From Tanypteryx hageni (lineage: Eukaryota; Arthropoda; Insecta; Odonata; Petaluridae): DNA of 64,000 nt. Under the pieces are notes generated by a model. It was not told the DNA's origin and did not search any database. It saw nothing but the letters and a program-made list of their open reading frames with translations. Of the stretch, positions 35,709-46,761 are shown one piece after another. The position numbers and the translations under genes were made by a program. The DNA lies in NCBI GenBank assembly GCA_028673005.1, contig CM054114.1, positions 123,409,307 through 123,473,306 on the forward strand. The letters run 5' to 3'. Position 1 is the stretch's first letter. Each line of letters begins with the position of its first letter.

Positions 35709-35887
35709 CAGTGCCATAACTTATGTATGGTGAAGGTGGCATTTGCTATAGGTGCCACTTGCAAAAGGTGCCAAAGATTCCCATAAAAATACCAAAAGTT
35801 TATTTTCCCATAAATACATATTAATTTAATACTCAGATATTTAAGTTTTTGTTAATAAAAACGCCATACCTCCCAGTTATGCCTCTG
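35709..35887. mobile_element. hAT MITE, 179 bp
   Basis: Left CAGTGCCATAACTTATG and inverted right CAGAGGCATAACTGGG, with identical 8-bp flanks TGTCATAT at 35701-35708 and 35888-35895. Confidence 0.9.
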
Positions 35888-36182
35888 TGTCATATTCTAG
35901 ACCCTTTAAATCCTAGGAGATCCATTTAATGACTTTTTTCTCCCACAAAACTAGGATGAAAAAATATCACTGGCAAATGCATCTTGCATTATAGCATGCA
36001 TTTCTATGTAAAATTGGTAAATTTTTTTTTTATTAATCTTTCAAAATAATTTCATAGCCTTTTTAAGGCCACTTGAATGTGGAGGCACCTGGCAGCCACC
36101 CAGAAAGCCCTCCCAAAAATCTGTCCCTGCCGCTTGGGTATGCATAACTCAGTTTGGAAACCTTTGTAGAATACTATTGAGC

Positions 36183-36515
36183 TATAGTCCTTTTCTGCTC
36201 TCATGGCACTTGACCTTGGAAGGGTCAGTGAACATTACACTGCTGCTGCCAATCAAAGCCTGAGTGACTGGCGATGGAGTGGGGAGCAAGTCAGTCTCTC
36301 TCTGACTGCCGTGGACTTCATTTTGCTCTGAGCTCGATGGTGTAGCCAGTTCCACTGCAATAACTCAGTATTTTTTCCATTTGCATGCATCTATCAGCAA
36401 GAGCTGGGAACGCTCTTCGATCAAAAGCTGCAAGTGATGGTGGAAGGGGAAAACACTCCCATTGGCCATTTGCAAAGTGAAAGTCAAGCGCCATAAGAGC
36501 AGAAAAGGACTATAA
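36183..36515. mobile_element. MITE with ~36-bp terminal inverted repeats
   Basis: TATAGTCCTTTTCTGCTC at left equals the inverted right end; similarity continues through ATGGC.CTTGAC. If TA is the target duplication it belongs with Tc1-mariner-type MITEs. 333 bp, non-coding. Confidence 0.8.
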
Positions 36516-36518
36516 ACC

Positions 36519-36770
36519 AGTGGTATTCAACTTGATCTTTTTGCCCAATTCCACCATTGTAGTAGAAAATAAAACAACTTCAAATCAACATATGATAATA
36601 ATACTTTATTGGTCCTCTAATCTGTACAAAGCAAGATTCTCATCTTGCTTTGTACAGATCAGAGGAATATTAACAAGACGAAAACAATTTTAAAACTTTA
36701 ATCCAAATTAATTTACATTTAAAACAATTCTTTACCTAACATTTTGGCAGTGCTGACTTCCTGAATTCCA
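36519..36770. repeat. Lone hAT-like end and a near-perfect hairpin
   Basis: CAGTGGTATTCAACTTG at 36519 resembles a hAT terminus without a partner. At 36614-36665 two 24-nt arms (CTGTACAAAGCAAGAT and its inverse) with one G/A difference enclose a 4-nt TCTC loop. Confidence 0.6.
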
Positions 36771-37262
36771 TTATCTTGCATATAGTGGAAGGAGATGAGT
36801 TTGCAGGACCAAGGTGGAAGGTTGTGGTTTGCAGTCTTTAGATCTTGTTGGTTGGCAGAAATAATCTTTAATGCTTCTCTGCATTGCTATAGTCTGCATG
36901 GATTTATAAAGATGATGATATGGTAGTGTACACTGTTCAATAGCAAGTTTCAATTTAAGGCTTCTGTTCATGTTAGACTCTGTTTCTGCAAGACCACTTG
37001 CAAGCTTGTCAAAACCAACCAAAGTTTTCCATAACAATACTGGTGTGAGGTGATCCTCCTCTTCATGTACCTCTTCCTTCTCTTCATGGGACTTGAGTAT
37101 CTGCAGCATCTCTTCCTTGGTCAACTCCTCCTGGGACGAGTTCAACAATTCTTCTACTTCTTCTTCTTGCATATTATCGAAGCACTCACTGCCCACAGCC
37201 ATTGCCAGCTGCACAATTTCCCTTGTGGGAAAACAATGGGCATCATTCACAACTCTGTGCCA
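36771..37262 (-). pseudogene. Tigger transposase C-terminal fragment
   Basis: The - strand starts WHRVVNDAHCFPTREIVQLA, then EEEVEELLNSSQEELTKEEM, a Glu-rich stretch, and IAMQRSIKDYFCQP at the end. This W-x-x-V-x-D..., E-E-L-x-x-x-x-x-E-E-L-T-x-E-E, S-L-x-D-x-F order is the tail that follows the DDE domain in Tigger-group transposases (TIGD-like). The catalytic domain is missing because a Tigger-type terminus (37266, CAGTAAAAACTCTGATAGC) abuts the coding end. Tail frame is open over about 160 codons, but it is a transposon fragment, not a host gene. Confidence 0.82.
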
Positions 37263-37265
37263 TAC

Positions 37266-38104
37266 AGTAAAAACTCTGATAGCTTATACTGTCATGGCTT
37301 ATAATCTCCCTTAACTTATACAGAAGTCCAGCACCAACTTGGGCCACATGACCATAGCTTATAACCACTGTTAGCTTAACCTTATAAGGTTGGCATCACT
37401 GCATACTTTATATTAATGTTTATCAGCCATAAATTTACACCAAATGTATGCATGTGAATCTGACTCCACGTTTCTCACTCATCCTAATCCAATACTTACC
37501 CAGTGGTGGCCCTTGATTCCATGAGTCAGCAAAACAATTGGCTACTGTGAGATAAACTTTGAAAAACAAGCTGCTTCGCTATTGCCTTACCATTTAAATC
37601 CCTTGACCGGGTCTTCCATAAAACTCTAGAAGCGCCGGTCATAAAACTCGTGTCATAGTCCAGTTTCCCGGTTCTGTAGAATGGGGCTGCCAGAGCACTA
37701 TCGCTGCCTCCATCGTTACAATGTGATCTCATGAGATTCATTTTGACCCTTTAGGGTATTTAGATAACATTCAGAAAGGTCTCATTGTGTAGGTTATGAG
37801 AAAAGCATTCAACATTCTACGCTTCCATTGTGGCATTTGCATGCTAGGAGAGGGAAAGAAGAAGAGTAAGAGAGAGGATGCCTACAGTGACACAGCAGTG
37901 TCTGTTTTGCTTTGGTACTGAACATGATTAGAAATGTTTCTAAATTGTTATATGCTGAGATTTTGGAGATACTTGAGGATGAGATTAGTGAGAGAAAAAG
38001 AAAGACCTGAATAAGGAAATTGATGTCAAGAAAAAATATTCAGGGAGGTTCTGCTTTGCTTATGAGAGAACTTTATTTGAAAGTGAAGTTGATAGTCTTA
38101 AGCG
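37266..38104. other. Tigger-type left end, then unassigned sequence
   Basis: CAGTAAAAACTCTGATAGC preceded by TA starts at 37266, with repeated CTTATA words to about 37390; no right end found. The remainder to 38104 is unassigned. Confidence 0.45.
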
Positions 38105-38341
38105 CAGTGGTGGATCCAGGGGTGGACAATTGCTGAAGCAGAACCAAAAAATTATTATCTTCACATTTACAAATCGACCCAGTAAAAATTGTAAATTGTA
38201 ATTTCATTATAATCTTATTTTATTTAATTGTTTTGTACCAAATGAAAAAGAACTTATGTGAATAATTTTTCAATTACTGGGAAAACATGTATGTAACTGG
38301 TATATCGCCTCCTCTAAAGACATTTTCTGTATCTGCCACTG
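38105..38341. mobile_element. hAT MITE, 237 bp
   Basis: Left CAGTGGTGGATCCAGG, inverted right CAGTGGCAGATACAG; flanks CTTAAGCG (38097-38104) and CTTGAGCG (38342-38349) match 7 of 8. Confidence 0.87.
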
Positions 38342-39646
38342 CTTGAGCGTAACTTTGTTGAACAATTCCATAATTATAAATCAGGGAAACCAAAGAACAG
38401 TGTATTGATTTATTTGGAAGATCCAACTGAGTACAGATTGTGCTTGAGGGTGTCATCAAAAAGTTTTGGTACTCTACTAAATTTAATTACTCCTGAAATT
38501 CAATGCTTAGACACTGGCATTTGGAGGCCATGGGCCCTAACTTTTTTGAGGTCCCTTCCTCCATTTGCAGAGCACATCTTATTTGTCAAGTTTTGCATTG
38601 ATTGTAAAATGTTGCAGCGGTTACTACCTAACTGATTTATTAGAGAATAACAATATACAGTATTGCGCTATCTAGGGGTTGAGTGGCTGGGAGGGTATAA
38701 AGAAATACTGGAAAAATTAAAATATTAAACAAAAAGTATAAAATAAATCCAGGATTTCATATTATATATTTATTAAAAATTCAATGTAAAAACCAAATAG
38801 TAGGTTATTTCTTTTGTTTCTTCTCTCATGTCTAATAGTTCATAAGTATTTCTGACTTTTGAGTCTCTATTTCTCCTCTCCAAATTTTGAGGCCTCCTCC
38901 AAGGTCCATGTGGCCTCCCCCTTAAGATGGCTGGGTTTTGCTCTACATTGAAATGCTCATTAATTTATAAAATAACAAATCCATGAATCATTAGCAAATT
39001 TCTACTATAATATTGGAAGGGTTATTTTAAAAACATGAAATGAGGTGTCATTTGAGGTTGAATGTTTGAAAGAGTTGAGTAAATCACTTTCTGCTAAAGA
39101 ATGCTCACATTGATATAATTTTTTGATGTAATTGCAGAAACTGTTGTTTCGCAGGAATAGATTATACCAAACTGGACCGATACTTAAATGGCAGGATGCA
39201 AATCCTATGCATGTTTGTTCTGGACCTACAGCCAAAACTCAAGCAAAAGTATTGCTTCAAATTTAATTTTTTAAATGTAATACCACATGAAAGTTTGGTC
39301 AAGGTTCCTGAGTTTCAGGGCTTAGTTTAACATGCAGCTCTAACAATTTTGTCCAGTTCTAAAAGTTAAATGTGCAGCTCTATAATCAATTTTGTGCAGT
39401 TCCTAGTTCTTTTTTCAAGTACGTAATACATGAATAAATTATACTCATTGTCACAGGTTAGGTATCTCAGTATCTGAACCTGAACCATGCTAATGGCCTA
39501 TTTAGTTAGATCGTTTCTCAACTGAAAACATCATTAATTTAAGCACCAAAACTATATATTTATATGTGCATTTTAATATGCCAAATGCCATGGATTGGAA
39601 TCCAAAGAAAACTGTTTTATTATGGCTCAATAATCAAAAATGTAAG
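38342..39646. other. Unassigned AT-rich sequence
   Basis: No gene or complete element recognised; a GGCCTCC-rich patch near 38890-38930 may be an old hAT remnant. Confidence 0.4.
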
Positions 39647-39808
39647 CAGAGCCGTCTCTAAGACCCATGGGACCCCGGGTGAGAGGGTTGCCGCGGGGCC
39701 CCCTATTTATACAAATCAAATTTCTCATTTAATTACAGAGCCACAGGACCCTCATAGGCGTGGGGCCCTGGGCGACTGCCCACCCAGCCCCCCCTTCAGA
39801 CGGCTCTG
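39647..39808. mobile_element. hAT MITE, 162 bp
   Basis: CAGAGCCGTCT at left and the exact inverted right end (AGACGGCTCTG), flanked by identical AATGTAAG at 39639-39646 and 39809-39816. GC-rich interior with GGGCCCC. Confidence 0.93.
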
Positions 39809-40273
39809 AATGTAAGCATCATGACAATTTTTCAAACTAATAGAATTCGTGCCAAGAGTACTTCAAAATGATATTTACTTAGTCAGAGACATCAGAAAAT
39901 GAGGATGATGTGCCACAGAAAAAAATTGAAAAGTTTTGATTGACTTTTTGACAAATATTATATTAATATAACATTTATCTTGTTTTTATTTCAACTAACT
40001 TGTACTTTAGGGTAATTTATTATGTGATGATTTATATTTAAAATTGTTAATTTTGTAAGAATATTTCTTTAGTTACTTTTTAAAAAAGTTAACAATAGTT
40101 TTAAGCTTTTTGTTAGACAGTAAATACTATGATTTTTTATATATATTTTTTTGAGATCTGCATAAAATTACTGAGATTTCAATTGTGGTTTTACTTATGT
40201 GGCATCTTAACGTATGGGCATACCAGGGAATGTGCTACAGGTCTCGCACAAACAAGGGCCCCATACATACAAG

Positions 40274-40517
40274 CAGTGGCATAGTGAGGGGGGCAGTTGC
40301 CGCTGGGTGCAGGGCTGAAGGGGCACAAACTCATGGACCGAAAATTAACATTTCTGTTTATAAGCAATAATAATATTATAATATATGCTGAATTTAAATG
40401 CTAGTACATATGCTTGGGTTTCAATCACATTCCCCATATTACATTTGTCTGGTAAATTGTACAGGGAGCATCTTTGTGACTTGCCTCCAGGTGAAGGAAA
40501 TCCTAGCTATGCCACTG
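40274..40517. mobile_element. hAT MITE, 244 bp
   Basis: CAGTGGCATAGTGAGG at left, inverted CAGTGGCATAGCTAGG at right, identical 8-bp flanks CATACAAG at 40266-40273 and 40518-40525. Confidence 0.94.
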
Positions 40518-40865
40518 CATACAAGGCCCTATTTTATATGATGTTTTGCCATGACGGCATGACATTTCTAATATTACAGTTTTTCCGAACTTGAATCAAA
40601 AAATGGGCCCCTCCAATTGATCAATGAGCCAAAAAATTGATTTGTGCAGCTTTAAATTTCCCTTAAAATAGGCTCTGCTGAGTTTTAAAGGAGAGAGTTA
40701 TGTTATTTTTTCCTTTATGTTAACTGCAATTAATTTAGAACACAAAGGGAGTAAAATTGAATTTTGAAAATTCTTTTTTAGATTAATGAGATGTGTCATT
40801 ATCATCGGTTGAATTTTTTCAAATTCAAACTCATTTTCCTGTTAAAATCCACTTACCTTAATATA

Positions 40866-41658
40866 CAGGGTATCTGAGAAGTCACTGTACCCCTGATTTA
40901 TTTTCATGATAAATTCATCACATTCTCTGACATGTACTCATATTTTATGAATTCAGTGGCACCGTCATATTCGAATCAGAGATTGATTTGTCGCCATGTG
41001 CTTCGTGCCATCTTCCGCTGTATTTGTGGTGTTATAGAAATGTTGTTTTTTGATCCAAAGAGAATCCTCATCACACGTCGGAGATGGAAAACAATTCACC
41101 ACATGTGATGTTGTGAGCAGGTTTAACTGTCATTCATGTCATTGGCCCATATTTCTTTGACGGACCTGTCACCGGTGCATCATATCTGTAAATGTTGAAG
41201 AATTATCCTATACCAGAGCTGACCAACAGGAATCATGAAACAGATGTGGTTTCAGCAAGATGGTGCCAGACCATTTCATGCTAAATGTTTGTGACTTCCT
41301 CAACGAAGCATTCCGAGACCAGTGGATTGGTAGGGTTCTATAATATCCATGCCACTAACATGACCACTGTGCAGTCCCGATGTGACAACACCCAATAACA
41401 GCCTGTAGGGAATTATAAAAGTCAAACTGGCAGCACATTATTACAATACCAACACTTAGTTACAAGCCGCTATTACTCAAGCCTTCACCTCTGCAACATC
41501 ACAAATACTGCGGAAGATGACATGAAGGACCTGGCGATGCAACAACGTCTGTGTCAAACATAATGCCACCACTGGATTCATAGAATGCAAGTACATGTCA
41601 GAGAATGTAATGAATATATCATGAAAATAAATCAAGGTTACTGTGAATTCTCGGCCAC
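40866..41658 (+). mobile_element. Mariner-type transposon relic with ~90-bp inverted ends
   Basis: Left CAGGGTATCTGAGAAGTCAC and right inverted GTGGCCGAGAATTCACAG are followed inward by nearly identical blocks (GATTTATTTTCATGATA, ACATTCTCTGACATGTACT), giving imperfect inverted repeats of about 90 bp; TA flanks both sides. The interior encodes a damaged transposase fragment. Confidence 0.82.
41095..41400 (+). pseudogene. Mariner-type transposase DDE fragment
   Basis: The + strand, across frameshifts, gives VML*AGLTVIHVIGPYFFDG, PVTGASYL*MLKNYPIPEL, MKQMWFQQDGARPFHA and VCDFLNEAFRDQWIGR. FQQDGA.PH/F is the second catalytic Asp region of mariner/Tc1-type transposases. The N-terminal DNA-binding part and first Asp region are missing. 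Possibly the same broad group as the HTH fragment at 25417-25840, but this is not shown. Confidence 0.83.
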
Positions 41659-44600
41659 TATATTTCTCGATTGTCATTTTTCCAAATATATTGTTTTTTT
41701 AGAACCTAGAAATTTTGTAATTAAGTTGAAAAATGTCAAAGTTCATAATTTGAGCTTACCATAAATGTTTTATAAATATGATAAATATTTATATTAAAAA
41801 TATATTTTTAAATGTGAATAAAGTGAAGAACCTTTATCATGTAAAAATATGCATACTTCATCTTTCAAATAATATAGGTGCTGTAGAGCTTTCCCCCTTG
41901 AAATTCACCATAACTCAGAATACAAGAGAAGTGATTCCTGGCAATTCTGCATTTCATTACAAATAACTGACACCAAGCAAAAGGGTTCTTTTTTGTTGTA
42001 TGCCCCCCTCTAATTATTTACTAATTTTGTTCTAGTATTATTTACTAATATTTTTATAGTTGCCAACAAGATACTAAGTAAACAATCAAATAATGATCAT
42101 ATTTTATTTTACAAAGATCCTTGAAATAATATTAATATTTCTTTCTAAACCTATCGTAAATCATAATGAAAAGAACTTTAATTCATTCAATTGAAAATTT
42201 ACCTGATGTGGAAAATGCTGTATGATTCTTACATAGTGAGCGATTTTGTGAGAAACTATATCTGATGAAGTTAACCACAACAGGAAGAATGTGTTAGAGA
42301 CGCAAAAAGAAGGAATGCCACAAAGATGTTTGGATCAGAGTCAATGCATGGTTCTCTGGATCATGCTTCAAGTTTCATAAATCAGTATTATTCATCTATT
42401 CATGAGCAATGGAGATGACTTCCATTAAATTTTGTAAACGAGAACTTGATATAACCATGAGACAAATGTTAATTAAAAATTGGTTTTATAGATTTCTGAC
42501 AATTCGCTGCACACCGAGGAGGCACCGATAAGATGTAAGCCCTTATCCACTTACTCTAACTTGGGAAAAGTGTGCATCATGGCTACATAGTGTTCTTTTA
42601 ATAATGTTTTGGATCATGCATTCTTCCTTTTTTATACATATAAAGGGGTTCTTTTGATTCAAATTAAATAAATGACTAAATCCAAAATTATATATTTACA
42701 AAGATAGCAAAATGAAGAACAAACAATATAAATAGCAATAAAAAATGAATTTAGATGCAAACAGTAGGAGAAGAAAGGAATGATTAAATATATTGTATTC
42801 CAGTAACTAAAAGCGCCTTGCTACGTTTCCATTGATTCTTAACACTGGCACTAATTTGTTTACCACTTCTCCTTCCACACCACTAGAAAGGTTCTTCCAT
42901 TATTTCGCTTTCTTTTACACCTTTCTTACTCTCACTACAATGTATGGGTAGGTGAGGGATGTGTAATGATGTTTACACTCTCCACACTGTATTGGATAAA
43001 GCGTTTATGACTAAAAATAGATTTAATGTGAAGGAAAGATGTAGTAGGTATGTACCTACTCTCTCTCTTTTATGAGAAAATTAGTGTAAAAATATATTAT
43101 GTGTATTCAAAAGTGCCGTGAAACCAAAATATTGACTCTTCATGGCACTCCTCAATCTCTGGCACCCTAGACAGTTGCCTGTTTTGCTACCCCATTCCAC
43201 CAGCCCTGCCTCTACTTCAGCTTGAAAAGCCTTTTGTTACCTGCCATAGTTTCTATTCTGAATTCTGATCTCCATGTTTAGCTCACTGTACTACCATTTT
43301 GTAGGATTATGCCTAGTTTGAGAGCTACAGCACTTGGTGGCAGTGAAGATGAACAGTTGCTTTCAATGAAATTTCATGCTAAAACACTGGCTGTGATGGT
43401 TCTGACAGCAGAAGTGAGGATTTTCTGGTGTTTTATGACAAGTTTTGTTTTACTTGGTTATTTTAGTATGTTTGCTGCTTCTGTTACCTCAAGTAGGTAC
43501 TCATAGGTATATTATAGGAATATTATGTCTTGGTTAATTTTAAAACTTCCTTCTATAGAAGCTTTTCACACATGCAAAATAAAGGGAGTGGAAAAATCGA
43601 GAAACAAGTGATATGGACTACCTCCCTCCAAGACAAACATGGGAGCATCATTTCGCAAAACTTGTCCTCTGAAAACACCTGACTCCCCTCGGCATAAATC
43701 CTGAAAATGCCACTTGCCACGAAGTCTTTCATCAATGAAGATCCCGCCTGGATTTTTCCGAATCTTTTAATCTCTTTCAGGGTGAGAGGTTGTGGAAACG
43801 AGACTTCATGGGAGCTGCGTGACTATAAAATTCTTATCTTGTCCTTATGAAGGTCGATGGCACTAAATGGAAGAAGTGCCACCCCAGGTTCGAGGTTCCC
43901 ACCACCAGGGGCCCCTGCCGATCCTTTTCCCTCTCTCTTTTGGGCATTGATTGTCCAGCAGTAAAACATTGCCGAACGCCCAGAGTGACACTTTTATCCC
44001 GGATAATAGATTTCAGCAGTGATTTGCGAAAGATGAAAAAAATTGAGGGTGAGGACACGGCTTTACATGGAACTGAAGTTCGCTACCAAATATTATAATG
44101 TGGTTACTTTATCTGTATACAGTTGTTAATTCAAGATGCTTTCCTTTCTTAGATCTAATAAATTTTAGCAAACGTGACTTTATCACTGATGAAACATCTA
44201 TAAATATAAATCTCAAGTATCTGTATATCTGTCTTCTTTCACACTTTTTGGGCGCTTTTAAATGGATTAAAAAGATAAAATTTTGTATGATGGTAGATCA
44301 TAGGCTACAACCGACAGGAAAAGTTGAAAACTTCAGAAATTCGCATTTTGGAAAGTATTTTTAACCTCAATGATTCCATTTTATTCCCCATTAGGAGGTA
44401 CTGAAATCAATTAAATGTTTCACAAAATTGCATTTTAAAATTGCTTTAAATTGCATTTTAAAATTGCTTTAAATTAAGTTACGAACTTGAAACAAAAGTA
44501 TCTAATGTATAGCTGAAAGATGATACATTATTATTTTTAAGACAAAACAAAACTCCAAATTTCAGAATTTGATCGGAAAAAGTATAGATCTCTCCTCTTT

Positions 44601-44886
44601 CCTCCAATAAACGCGTCCGATGCTTTAAATATAAATAAATCGGCACTTTTGAAGTGATATTGATTTTTAAGTATACATTTGGGTCTTTTAAGCCCATATT
44701 GTCATTATGTTGACGTTTACCGCGACGTAAGTAAATGATGATGTCAAAAAGTAATTGGATAACTTCTTTCAAATTCAAATAATAATTATATGAATTTTTG
44801 AAAGAGTTGTGAACAATAACGATTGACAGTTAATACAGAATGTTTGTAACTAATCATTATTAATAATTTGTAACTAATCTGGGTTG
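41659..44886. other. Unassigned AT-rich sequence
   Basis: No gene supported. CACCCTAGACAGTTGCC near 43165 resembles a decayed hAT interior. A 24-bp tandem duplication (TTTTAAAATTGCTTTAAATT) lies at about 44428-44475. Confidence 0.4.
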
Positions 44887-45036
44887 GGCACCGTAGGCGC
44901 GAATACCCTAGTTTATTATAGCCTTCCGTAAATTAATAACACCTTATAATATAAAAATCGAAAAAATTTGGGCTTATAGAGAAAGGCGGCATAAACTGAT
45001 TGCACCCGGGCGGCAAATATTCCCGACGCGGCTCTG
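44887..45036. mobile_element. hAT MITE fragment (right end)
   Basis: Ends GACGCGGCTCTG, the inverse of CAGAGCCGCGTC, related to the intact element at 39647-39808; CACCCGGGCGGCAAAT precedes it. Left end not found. Confidence 0.5.
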
Positions 45037-45233
45037 CATAGGTACAATCATTTAAGTATTTTTCTGAATGTTTCATTTGGAACCCTGGTTAATCTTAAAG
45101 CCAAGAAAAGAATGTTAGGTTCTTACACTATTTTCTCTGCTTGAATGTTCTTTTTTATGCTGCTCAAAATGTTTCTTTATTATTTTTAAACCTGTCAATG
45201 AATTTTGTGGATGTGATATTTTGTTCGCACTCG

Positions 45234-45453
45234 TAGGGTTGCCAGGTGGCTTCTCCAAAAATACTGGACACAGGAGTCGAAGGTGCGAATCGCTCGATAA
45301 AATATACAATACAATACAATACAATACTTTATTTGTCCAAAAGACACTACATATACGTACATATATGACCGGTATTAGGTCTCTAATTTTTTTCCGGACA
45401 AACTGCCCAAATACTGGTCAGTCCGGTTCAAAACCGGACATCTGGCAGCCCTA
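45234..45453. mobile_element. hAT MITE with nested LINE tail
   Basis: TAGGGTTGCCAGGTGG at left, inverted TAGGGCTGCCAGATG at right; both ends share AAATACTGG words inward. Flanks CGCACTCG and CACATCCA agree only if CpG decay is allowed. Within it, 45303-45345 is (ATACA)n followed by CTTTATTTGTCC, the reverse of a LINE 3' end with AATAAA and (TATTG)n tail. Confidence 0.72.
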
Positions 45454-46490
45454 CACATCCATAATTAATTAAATCCAAACTATCGAGAGACATCTTAAAA
45501 ATCACGATTGAAAAGACTTTTCTGCAAAACCAGATTTTACTGGAAGACTTAATACACATGATATTATCAAACAAATTTTTCAATGGCAGTTTTTTAGGTA
45601 GCATAAATGGTCATTAATGTCTGGCAATAACGTAATTTTGCCACTTCATTCCATTTAAAATTGACGCGATCTTCATATAAAATGTTTATTCCAGTAATTT
45701 GTATTCTATTTAATTTTTATCTATAGATAAAAAAATCAACGTGTGGAGAAAAAGAATTATCAATGATTAGCAAGAAGTTAACGAATTTTCTCAACCTATT
45801 GCCATGTAAATTGTAACAACTCATTTTTAGATGCATTAGAATCGCAAATAAGGTAAAATATTATTAAATCTATTATTTCCTCAAATTAAGATTTATGGGT
45901 TTAGTTAACGAAGTCGTTTTGAGGTTCCCCATAAATAATTAAATTTAAACAAGTTTTTGAGAATTTCTTACCAATAATTCAAGTAAAGATTTTAGGAAAG
46001 CTATTTTAAAACCTGTACGTAAATTTAAATCAAACAAAAGAAAACGGAGAATGCGATACTGACGTATGCGTAAGTTATCCAAAGATGGCAACAGATGGCA
46101 AATCCTTAAGAGCGGAAGGCGCGGAAAAGAAGCGGTAGTTTGCCATCCAGAGGAATTTGCGAATAGTAAGTAATTTGTCAACGATGTCGTGTGCATATAG
46201 TCACATTATTTGTTAATAATCGTTAATATAGAATTGACGCAACAGTTTTATTTTTGCAGCGTGTGAACTTGCCGGCATGCTAACGAAACGTAAACCTTGC
46301 TAACAGCATGGCACGTTGATCTGTATCATCCTATCTATTATCATCGTAGAAATGCGCGTTAGCGGTCATATGATGTCATAGATATGAAATTCTCGTAATT
46401 ATTGATTTTCAATGCGTAGTAATTGTATAATAATTGGAGGACACAATGATTCGGAATTCGACTTTGCATTCGCTGGATATTACCCTTAAC
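45454..46490. other. Unassigned AT-rich sequence
   Basis: Nothing recognised. Confidence 0.5.
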
Positions 46491-46761
46491 TAGTGTTACC
46501 ATCTTCTGTACACAGAAAAGGAGGACATTTCCATGTTTTTGGGTGAAAAAAAGGAGGACAAAAAGGTCGTCCGGAATTTAAAAAAGAGGACAAATTTATT
46601 AATGCAAACAATAAAAAAGTGCAATGTAAACAATATTTACTAATGTTTTGGATTAGCCCATTCATATTTGTCTTGTGAAATAATTTCTTTCATTATCTCT
46701 GGATTGGCTCTCAAGTATGTACCAGTGCATGTTTGAAATTGCACTGCAAAAACAATACCTT

